A stretch of 12,314 nucleotides of DNA from Desulfobacterales bacterium (lineage in GTDB: Bacteria > Desulfobacterota > Desulfobulbia > Desulfobulbales > BM004). The notes beneath the pieces were generated by a model. That model was not told the DNA's origin. It saw nothing but the letters and a program-made list of their open reading frames with translations, and did not search any database. Location: assembly GCA_012974315.1 (NCBI GenBank), contig JAAXQI010000224.1:1-12314 (forward strand), read 5' to 3'. Position numbers and translations under genes: made by a program. This document shows positions 5,815-12,314 of this stretch, piece by piece. Numbering within the stretch: the stretch's first letter is position 1; each line of letters begins with the position of its first letter.

Positions 5815-5843
5815 CCTGTTTTAGTTTGTAAACAGGACTTTAC
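5815..5843. promoter_or_regulatory. Overlapping dyads in the efflux leader, possible operator
   Basis: CCTGTTT (5815-5821) faces AAACAGG (5830-5836) across 8 bases, and GTAAA (5828-5832) faces TTTAC (5839-5843) across 6. The first dyad would lie just downstream of the transcription start implied by the candidate promoter, a usual place for a TetR- or MarR-type repressor of an efflux operon. No such regulator gene is in the window. Confidence 0.35.
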
Positions 5844-5928
5844 CCAAAATTGAGTTGGAGCGTTTTACATTTGCGAGACAAGCTTGTACCTCCATATAGG
5901 CATCTTCTAAGCAGAATCAACCTGGCAG

Positions 5929-5969
5929 TAATGAGCAGAGTTTTTCAGTGGTTTCTGCTCATTATTTTT
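5929..5969 (+). promoter_or_regulatory. Hairpin with T-run over the start codon of the outer-membrane factor gene
   Basis: TAATGAGCAGA (5929-5939) and TCTGCTCATTA (5954-5964) form a perfect 11-bp inverted repeat with a 14-base loop, followed by TTTTT (5965-5969). The stem contains the likely ATG at 5931. In RNA it could hide the start codon or act as an attenuator. The arms also encode part of the signal peptide, so coincidence is possible. Confidence 0.45.
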
Positions 5970-7337
5970 CTGCCTCCGGTGCTATTCTCCTGCACTCCAT
6001 TTGCACCTGCTGCCAGATTGGGCCAGGAAGAAACTGCAGTGCCGGATTCATTCTCCATAAAAGACTCTATTCAAGATCCCAAGCAGCGCTGGTGGGAAAC
6101 GGTTGGCGATGAGCAGCTGAATAGTTTTGTCGATGAGGCCCTCACCGATAATCAGACGCTTCTTTCCTACTGGGCTCGACTTGAAAAGGCCCAGGCCCAG
6201 GCCAGGAAAGAGGGTGCAGATCTCAAACCGTCATTAGCAGGTGCTGCCGGTGCATCCTACACCAGGATCGAAACTGATAGTAGCTCAGTTGAAAATGAAA
6301 ATTATTCAATCGGTCTTGTTGCCGGTTACGAAGTGGATCTTTGGGGGCGCATAAGGGCAACGAATGAGTCAGCACTTCTCAGCGCTGAAGCATCAAGGGA
6401 AGACCTTAACACTGTTGCCATGACACTTGCAGCAGAAGTTACCGAGCGCTGGGTGGCCATACTTTCCCAGAGACTGCAGCGGCAGCTTCTTGAACAACAG
6501 CTTTCAAACAACGAGACCTACCTGGAATTGGTTGAGCTGCGGTTTCGTAAGTCTCTGGCATCGGCGCTCGATGTTTTCCAGCAAAGACAGCTGGTGGAAA
6601 GAAGCAAGGCGCAGCTGCCCCTGATTGAAATGCAGGAACGTATGTTGCAAAACCAGTTGGCAGTCCTGCTGGGCCGTATGCCAAACCAGTCACCGGTGAT
6701 AACACGTCAGGAACTGCCGGTTCTCGATGCGGTTCCCGATGCGGGACTTCCGGTGCAATTGCTGCAGAATAGACCGGATATTGTAGCTGCGTTCAAAAGG
6801 CTGGAAGCTGTTGACCAGGATTTGGCTGCAGCCCGTGCAGACCGCCTGCCTGCATTGAGGTTAACGGGAAGCGTTGCCTATGACAGTGATCAGCTGGAAA
6901 AGGTTTTTGATAACTGGATTGCCAACCTGGCTGCATCCGTTACGGCACCTGTTTTTGATGGTGGCAGGCGTAAGGCAGAGGTGGATATAAACGAGGCGGC
7001 AGTGCAGCAGCAGCTTGCAGAATATCGGCAACTGGTTCTTTCTGCAGTCCGGGAAGTTGAGGATGCCCTGATAAGTGAAACGAAAATCAGGGAACATGTT
7101 GCGGCCTTGGAAAATCAGTTACAGGCAGGGAAAAATGCGCTGAAAGAGGCGGGAACCCGTTATCTCAATGGATTGAATGATTACCTGCCCGTCCTGACGC
7201 AGCTGCTTTCTGTACAGAGTTTGGAAAATGACTTGATCCGGCGGCACGAAGATCTTCTTGTTGCAAGGATAAGCCTCTATCGCGCCATTGGGGGATCGTG
7301 GACTGATGAGCTTTCCCCGCCGGTTAATAATAATTAA
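5931..7337 (+). CDS. RND efflux outer-membrane lipoprotein, NodT/OprM type
   Basis: Forms the trimeric outer-membrane channel of a tripartite efflux pump. From ATG 5931 the product is 468 residues: a lipoprotein signal peptide (hydrophobic residues 7-20) ending in the lipobox LFSC with Cys21 as the lipidation site, then RWWETVGDEQL, the usual start of NodT-family proteins. Family hallmarks follow: AGYEVDLWGRIRA, the helical repeat AEVTERWVAI, QLAVLLGRMPN, LLQNRPDIVAAFKRLEAVDQDLAAARADRLPALRL split over the mid-protein duplication, VTAPVFDGGRRKAEV, and a second helical hairpin to the C-terminus. The start was chosen for the signal peptide; it lacks a Shine-Dalgarno. The frame is open upstream with TTG at 5850 and at 5871, the latter ten bases after GGAG, and would add up to 27 residues. 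First gene of a three-gene pump operon; 18 bases separate it from the adaptor gene. Confidence 0.92.
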   Translation: MSRVFQWFLLIIFLPPVLFSCTPFAPAARLGQEETAVPDSFSIKDSIQDPKQRWWETVGDEQLNSFVDEALTDNQTLLSYWARLEKAQAQARKEGADLKPSLAGAAGASYTRIETDSSSVENENYSIGLVAGYEVDLWGRIRATNESALLSAEASREDLNTVAMTLAAEVTERWVAILSQRLQRQLLEQQLSNNETYLELVELRFRKSLASALDVFQQRQLVERSKAQLPLIEMQERMLQNQLAVLLGRMPNQSPVITRQELPVLDAVPDAGLPVQLLQNRPDIVAAFKRLEAVDQDLAAARADRLPALRLTGSVAYDSDQLEKVFDNWIANLAASVTAPVFDGGRRKAEVDINEAAVQQQLAEYRQLVLSAVREVEDALISETKIREHVAALENQLQAGKNALKEAGTRYLNGLNDYLPVLTQLLSVQSLENDLIRRHEDLLVARISLYRAIGGSWTDELSPPVNNN

Positions 7338-7355
7338 ACAACAAGGGTGTAGCAA

Positions 7356-8624
7356 ATGGCTATGCATGAAAATGATCAAAAGGAACAAGGTAAGCAGCCC
7401 GCATTAAAGCCGGCATCCCGGAATATTATGCGGCTGGTAATCTGTTTATTGCTTATTGGAGCCGGTATTATCGGGGCCCGTTTTCTCATAGCAACAAAGC
7501 CCAAGGTCAACAGGCGTCCGCCTGAAAGAATGGCACCCCTGGTCCGTACGGCAGTGTTGCAGCCGGAAAATTATACGTTCAGTATCCCTGCAATGGGCAC
7601 TGTCATACCTTCCCGGGAGACTGGTCTTGAAGTTCCGGTATCCGGTGAGGTCATTTATGTGCACTCCGAATTCACAGAGGGTGGCATGTTTGCGCAAGGT
7701 ACGAAGATACTGCAGGTGGACCCGAAGGACTATGAGCTGGCTGTGCAGCAGAAACGAAGGGCTCTTGCAGATGCTGAGTATTCCTTAAAGCTTGAACAGG
7801 GCCACCAGGATGTGGCGCGCCAGGAATGGAGCCTGCTTTATGGTGACAAAGTCGTAAATAAGGGAGAAAGCGACCTGGCTTTACGAAAGCCCCATCTGGA
7901 AAAAGTCCAGGCAGAAATAGCGGCAGCAAAAGCTGAACTGGAACAGGCAGAAATTAATCTTAACAGAACCACTCTGACAGCGCCGTTCAATGCCCTTGTT
8001 TTAAAGAGCTACGTTGAGCTGGGATCCCAGGTTTCATCCCAGAAGAGATTGGCTGACCTGGTGGGGACAGATACCTACTGGGTCCAGGTTTCATTGCCGG
8101 TTGACAGGCTCAGGTGGGTCCAGGTTCCTAATGGCGACCAGGGAGCCGGCTCTGAGGTAGATATCTTTTACCGGGCAGACAATGTGAAAACAGGCAGGGT
8201 TGCCAGGCTTCTTCCCGATCTTTCAAAAGAGGGACGCATGGCCCGTCTGTTGATCGAGGTTGCTGATCCCCTTGATTTGCAGGCAAAGGATGAAAAGCAG
8301 CCAATGCTCCTGATAGGCGAATTTGTCCGGGTGTCCATTGAGGGTGAGGAACTGCATAATGTTTATCGGGTTCCGCGGTCAGCCCTCCGCAATGACAGAG
8401 AAGTCTGGATTGTTGATGAGGAGAGCAAGCTGGCAATACGTCCTGTAAAAACAATCTGGAGAGACCAGGATACCGTGGTGGTGCAGGACGGATTCAAACC
8501 CGGAGAGGCCCTGGTTATTTCTGATATCCCGGCCCCTGTTGCAGGTATGGACTTAAGGGTTGAACTGGATGGCAAAAGAGAGCAGCAAACCGATCAACAG
8601 GTGCAGGATAGCAAATTAAAATAA
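7356..8624 (+). CDS. RND efflux periplasmic adaptor (membrane fusion protein)
   Basis: Links the inner-membrane pump to the outer-membrane channel in the periplasm. The 422-residue product has a charged N-terminus, one membrane anchor at about residues 26-46 (LVICLLLIGAGIIGARFLIA), and no lipobox. The first lipoyl half lies at about 88-126 (VPVSGEVIYVHSEFTEGGMF, ILQVDPKDY), a coiled-coil hairpin at about 127-200 (rich in Ala, Glu, Gln), and the second lipoyl half at about 203-240 (NRTTLTAPFNALVLKSYVELGSQV in two adjacent strands). Beta-barrel and membrane-proximal domains follow, with YRVPRSALRNDREVWIVDEE typical of HlyD/AcrA-like adaptors. AAGGG at 7343-7347 lies eight bases before ATG 7356; ATG 7362 is an alternative. 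The C-terminus ends in a Gln-rich tail and the pump gene starts six bases after the stop codon. Confidence 0.93.
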   Translation: MAMHENDQKEQGKQPALKPASRNIMRLVICLLLIGAGIIGARFLIATKPKVNRRPPERMAPLVRTAVLQPENYTFSIPAMGTVIPSRETGLEVPVSGEVIYVHSEFTEGGMFAQGTKILQVDPKDYELAVQQKRRALADAEYSLKLEQGHQDVARQEWSLLYGDKVVNKGESDLALRKPHLEKVQAEIAAAKAELEQAEINLNRTTLTAPFNALVLKSYVELGSQVSSQKRLADLVGTDTYWVQVSLPVDRLRWVQVPNGDQGAGSEVDIFYRADNVKTGRVARLLPDLSKEGRMARLLIEVADPLDLQAKDEKQPMLLIGEFVRVSIEGEELHNVYRVPRSALRNDREVWIVDEESKLAIRPVKTIWRDQDTVVVQDGFKPGEALVISDIPAPVAGMDLRVELDGKREQQTDQQVQDSKLK

Positions 8625-8630
8625 AAACCT

Positions 8631-11600
8631 ATGGAAAATCCCGAACAAAATATTGCCCATAAGCGGGGGCCTATATCCTGGATGGCTGGGCGTTCCGTTA
8701 CCGCCAACCTCCTGATGCTGGTGTTGCTCATTGGCGGTTTCGTCATGGCCCAGAATATCAACAAGGATGTGTTCCCGGATTTTGAAATAGATCGTGTAAA
8801 CATCTCCCTGGTTTATCCGGGTGCAAGCCCGGAGGAAGTTGAACGGGGTGCTATTCTGGCGGTCGAGGAGGCAATTCAGGACATAGAGGGGATTGAGGAG
8901 ATGACTGCCACGGCCAGGGAAGGCTCTGGAACCGTGTCTGTAGAAATCATCGAAGGTGAGGATGTCTTGGCAGTAGCCCAGGAAATAAAAAATGCTGTAG
9001 ACAGAATTTCATCTTTTCCTGAGGATGTCGAAGACCCGAGGGTTGCGGATTCAAGTCATAAGCATTACGTGGTCTCGCTTGCCCTTTATGGTGATCAGAC
9101 CGAGCATGTTTTGCGGGAAATGGCTGAAACCGTCAGGGATAAACTTCTCATGGACCCTGATATCTCCCAGGTTGACCTAACCGGTGTGCGGGATTATGAG
9201 ATCAGCATCGAAATATCGCAGAATGCATTGCGGACGTATGGTCTGACCCTTGACGGAGTTGCAAGTATTGTAAGGCGTGCTTCGGTTGATGTGCCGGGAG
9301 GTGCAATCAAGACAGAGGGCGGCGATGTACTGGTCCGGGTTACTGAGCGGCGCGATGTGGGTAAAGAGTTCGGCAGTATCCCGATTATTTCCACAGCAGA
9401 GGGCACCGAACTCTTATTAGAGGATATTGGAGTCATTCGGGACGATTTTGAGGAGACGGACCGGTTTGCGACCTTTAACGGTAAACCGGCAGTAATGGTT
9501 GAGGTATACAGGGTCGGAGAGCAGACTCCTGTATCCGTATCAGATGCGGTTCATAGCCAACTGGAAGACCTCAACTCTATTCTTCCTGAGGGGTTATCTC
9601 TCATAGCCAGGAATGATCGTTCGAAAATATACCGCCAACGATTGAACCTGATGCTCCGCAACGGTTATATCGGATTGGGGCTCGTTTTTATTCTGCTGGC
9701 AGTTTTTCTGGAAGCAAGATTGGCCTTCTGGGTGAGCCTTGGTATTCCCATATCATTTCTGGGCGGTTTTCTGATACTTCCGGTAATCGGGGTGACATTC
9801 AATATGGTGTCCATGTTTGCCTTTATCGTCACATTGGGAATTGTGGTGGATGATGCCATAGTGGTCGGTGAAAATGTCTATTATCATCGCCAGCAGGGCC
9901 TTGCCTGGCCTGAGGCCGCTGTGACCGGAGTCCGGGACATTGCTATGCCGGTGACATTCAGTGTGCTTACGAATATGGTGACCTTTTTGCCGATTCTTTT
10001 TGTACCCGGTTTTATGGGCAAGGTATTCAGGGAGATTCCCCTTGTCGTGGTTACCGTCTTTTTTATTTCACTCATTGAGTGCCTTTTTATTCTGCCGGCC
10101 CATCTTGCCCATAAGAAGGATGCGAGTGAGGGATGGTTCTTCTCCCGGCTGCATGAATGGCAGCAGCGATTCGGTGCTTTTTTTACCCGCATGGTCCGTA
10201 CCCGGTATGGCCCTTTTCTCAGTCTTGTTTTGCGTTGGCGCTATATCTCCTTTTCAGTCGGATTGATGATCCTTTTGCTGGCCTTTGGCTATATCAAAAG
10301 TGGCCGCATGGGGTTTGAACTCTTTCCCAAGATCGAATCAGACTATGCTGCGGCAACGGCAAACCTTCCTTTCGGTACATCAGTAGAGAAAACCAGGGAG
10401 GTACAGCAAATTCTCCTGAGGGCAGGTCAGGTTGTTGCGGAGCGTAATGGCGGTGACAGGCTGATCGAAGGCATTTATGCTTCGGTGGACGGGAGCCAGA
10501 CCCGGGTTCGCATATACCTGACGCCGCCCAAGGTCCGTCCCATGTCCACAGCGGAAGTGACCCGGCTGTGGCGGGAAGAGGTGGGTGAGATAGCCGGTCT
10601 TGAGTCAATCAAGTTTGAATCTGATGCAGGAGGTCCGGGACGGGGAGCCGCTATTTCAGTGGAATTAAGCCATCGGGATATTGAGGTGCTGGAGCATGCA
10701 AGCGCTGAACTTGCAGCGGCCATGGAATATTTCCCCAATGTGATTGATATTGACGACGGATTTGCACCCGGTAAACAGCAGATAGATTTTAAAGTCCGCC
10801 CGGAAGCCCAAAGCCTCAACCTGCATGCAGTTGATATCGCACGCCAGGTCCGGCAATCCTATTACGGTGCCCAGGCACTGCGGCAGCAGCGGGGACGCAA
10901 CGAAGTTAAGGTAATGGTGCGCTTGCCCAGGGAAGAGCGGATTTCCGAGTTCCACCTCGAGGAGATGATTCTCCGGACTCCGGATGGTGGAGAGGTGCCG
11001 CTGCTTGAAGCGGTTGACCTCGAGCGGGGAAGGGCTGACACGAGTATTGAGCGGCGGAACGGCAGACGGGTGATTACGGTTTCAGCAGATGTGCGGCCGA
11101 GAAGTCAGGCTGTACAGGTAACGGAAGCCCTGAATACCGAGATACTTCCAAAACTGAGCAGTCGTTATCCAGGACTGAGCTACGGTTACCAGGGGCGTCA
11201 GGCTGACAGGGCGGAGAGTATCCAGAGTCTTCTTAGAGGTTTAATGATCGCCTTGATTATTATTTATGCCATGTTGGCCATTCCATTAAATAGTTACATC
11301 CAGCCAATGGTCATTATGCTTGCTATTCCATTTGGCTTGGTAGGAGCGGTTCTCGGGCATATCATTATGGGGTACAGCCTGAGCGTCTTAAGCCTGTTCG
11401 GAATCGTGGCCCTGTCAGGAGTGGTTGTCAACGACTCGCTGGTGCTTATTCATTTAGCCAACCGGCGCCGCAATAATGGTTTGGTCCCGGTTGATGCGAT
11501 CCAGGCTGCTGCCATACAACGTTTCCGCCCGATTCTGCTCACTACCCTGACCACCTTCGGTGGCCTGGCCCCAATGATATTTGAGACATCCCGCCAGGCC

Positions 11601-11732
11601 AGGTTTCTCATCCCTATGGCCATCAGCCTTGGCTACGGGATTCTTTTTGCCACCGTCATAACTCTTTTAATCGTGCCTTCAGTGTACCTTATTGTTGAGG
11701 ATGTCAGAAAATTGTTTGCGGCAGGAAATTGA
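8631..11732 (+). CDS. RND efflux inner-membrane permease (AcrB/HAE superfamily)
   Basis: A proton-driven pump that should expel substrates through the adaptor and outer-membrane channel. At 1033 residues it is full length, with the twofold RND layout: TM1 at about 24-41, a large periplasmic domain (VYPGASPEEVE, GVRDYEISIEI), TM2-6 at about 342-500, a loop and TM7 near 540-556, a second periplasmic domain, and TM8-12 at about 862-1025. The proton-relay pair in TM4 is intact in LGIVVDDAIVVGENV, Asp407 and Asp408. In TM10 the sequence GVVVNDSLVLIH places Asn934 where AcrB has Lys940. No heavy-metal (CzcA/CusA) methionine signature is evident, so a small-molecule substrate is more likely; its identity cannot be read from sequence. 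ATG 8631 lies six bases after the adaptor stop without a Shine-Dalgarno, so translation is probably coupled. DUF502 follows after 32 bases. Confidence 0.95.
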   Translation: MENPEQNIAHKRGPISWMAGRSVTANLLMLVLLIGGFVMAQNINKDVFPDFEIDRVNISLVYPGASPEEVERGAILAVEEAIQDIEGIEEMTATAREGSGTVSVEIIEGEDVLAVAQEIKNAVDRISSFPEDVEDPRVADSSHKHYVVSLALYGDQTEHVLREMAETVRDKLLMDPDISQVDLTGVRDYEISIEISQNALRTYGLTLDGVASIVRRASVDVPGGAIKTEGGDVLVRVTERRDVGKEFGSIPIISTAEGTELLLEDIGVIRDDFEETDRFATFNGKPAVMVEVYRVGEQTPVSVSDAVHSQLEDLNSILPEGLSLIARNDRSKIYRQRLNLMLRNGYIGLGLVFILLAVFLEARLAFWVSLGIPISFLGGFLILPVIGVTFNMVSMFAFIVTLGIVVDDAIVVGENVYYHRQQGLAWPEAAVTGVRDIAMPVTFSVLTNMVTFLPILFVPGFMGKVFREIPLVVVTVFFISLIECLFILPAHLAHKKDASEGWFFSRLHEWQQRFGAFFTRMVRTRYGPFLSLVLRWRYISFSVGLMILLLAFGYIKSGRMGFELFPKIESDYAAATANLPFGTSVEKTREVQQILLRAGQVVAERNGGDRLIEGIYASVDGSQTRVRIYLTPPKVRPMSTAEVTRLWREEVGEIAGLESIKFESDAGGPGRGAAISVELSHRDIEVLEHASAELAAAMEYFPNVIDIDDGFAPGKQQIDFKVRPEAQSLNLHAVDIARQVRQSYYGAQALRQQRGRNEVKVMVRLPREERISEFHLEEMILRTPDGGEVPLLEAVDLERGRADTSIERRNGRRVITVSADVRPRSQAVQVTEALNTEILPKLSSRYPGLSYGYQGRQADRAESIQSLLRGLMIALIIIYAMLAIPLNSYIQPMVIMLAIPFGLVGAVLGHIIMGYSLSVLSLFGIVALSGVVVNDSLVLIHLANRRRNNGLVPVDAIQAAAIQRFRPILLTTLTTFGGLAPMIFETSRQARFLIPMAISLGYGILFATVITLLIVPSVYLIVEDVRKLFAAGN

Positions 11733-11764
11733 TAAACCTAATAAGTTTTTAGTGAGGTAAAATT

Positions 11765-12307
11765 ATGAAAAGGCTTAGTCAGTACTTTTTGCGAGGACTT
11801 CTCTTTCTTGTCCCCCTGGTCGTAACTCTTTATGTCATTTACTGGGTCTTTGTCAAAATTGATAGGATTCTCAGTCTTCCAGTTCCCGGTATGGGCTTTG
11901 TCGTCACCATTGTTTTTATCACGCTGGTTGGCTTTGGGGCCTCGAATTTTTTGACCCGGAATCTCGTACAACTGGTGGATAGGATCTTTGCCAGGCTGCC
12001 GCTGGTAAAGATGATCTATACAGCCATCAAGGACCTTGTGAATGCCTTTGTCGGAGATAAGAAAAGTTTCAACCGGCCGGTTCAGGTTGTCATTGACAGG
12101 GAGAGCAATCTCAGGGTCATTGGCTTTGCGACCCGGGAAAGTCTTGACTCAATCGGCATTAAAGACAGTATGGCAGTCTATCTCCCCCAGTCCTATAACT
12201 TTGCAGGTAATCTCATTATTGTTGACAGGGAGCAGATAATTCCCATGTCAGCCGACCCGGGCGAGGTGATGAAGCTTATCGTATCAGGTGGTGTTTCTTC
12301 CCAATGA
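11765..12307 (+). CDS. DUF502 family membrane protein
   Basis: Function is not established for this family. The 180-residue product starts MKRLSQYFLRGLLFLVPLVVT and has two membrane helices, at about residues 9-30 and 42-62, followed by GFGASNFLTRNLVQLVDRIFARLPLVKMIYTAIK split over the conserved core: the R-x-P-L-V-K-x-I-Y-x-x-x-K segment (about 77-91) is the family hallmark. The rest is soluble, with VQVVIDRESNLRVIGFATRE and a C-terminal YLPQSYNFAGNLIIVD and SADPGEVMKLIVSGG. GAGGT at 11754-11758 lies six bases before ATG 11765. Only 32 bases follow the pump gene and no terminator is seen there, so read-through from the efflux operon is likely; a functional link is only an inference. Confidence 0.88.
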   Translation: MKRLSQYFLRGLLFLVPLVVTLYVIYWVFVKIDRILSLPVPGMGFVVTIVFITLVGFGASNFLTRNLVQLVDRIFARLPLVKMIYTAIKDLVNAFVGDKKSFNRPVQVVIDRESNLRVIGFATRESLDSIGIKDSMAVYLPQSYNFAGNLIIVDREQIIPMSADPGEVMKLIVSGGVSSQ

Positions 12308-12314
12308 AACAGAA

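Overview
The window looks like chromosomal DNA from a Gram-negative, anaerobic or microaerobic bacterium. A deltaproteobacterial (Desulfobacterota-like) origin is my guess, from the style of the protein sequences, the gap/pgk/tpiA/secG/tRNA-Leu layout and an FNR-type site; no ribosomal marker is present to fix it. All supported genes lie on the + strand. I see no insertion sequence, phage gene, CRISPR array or toxin-antitoxin module.

Positions 1-4137 are a lower-glycolysis and secretion cluster: the 3' part of gap, a RimI-like GNAT acetyltransferase, a complete pgk, a damaged tpiA, secG, and a tRNA-Leu(GAG) followed by a terminator. The striking feature is tpiA. Its ribosome binding site and first seven codons are present, but about 97 codons are then missing. 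The loss takes the catalytic Lys and His regions and changes the reading frame before the intact C-terminal half. The pgk-tpiA spacer just upstream holds a roughly 190-base imperfect palindrome and a tandem heptamer. This is either a real loss of triosephosphate isomerase at this locus or a repeat-associated assembly error.

Positions 4150-5690 are a small redox/envelope section. It has a ferric-reductase-like di-haem membrane protein, possibly read from a leaderless transcript, then an exported YceI-family protein with a perfect FNR-type palindrome just upstream and a strong terminator downstream. The pairing recalls the E. coli cytochrome b561/YceI neighbourhood.

Positions 5691-12307 hold a tripartite RND efflux operon in the order outer-membrane lipoprotein (NodT/OprM type), periplasmic adaptor, inner-membrane pump, followed by a DUF502 membrane protein. 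The leader before it contains a candidate promoter, overlapping dyads that could be an operator, and an 11-bp hairpin over the likely start codon of the first gene. No dedicated regulator gene is visible.

Most of the window is ordinary core biology. The items worth a second look are the tpiA deletion with its adjoining repeats, the cis-elements around the redox pair, and the efflux leader. I found no convincing new multi-gene system.
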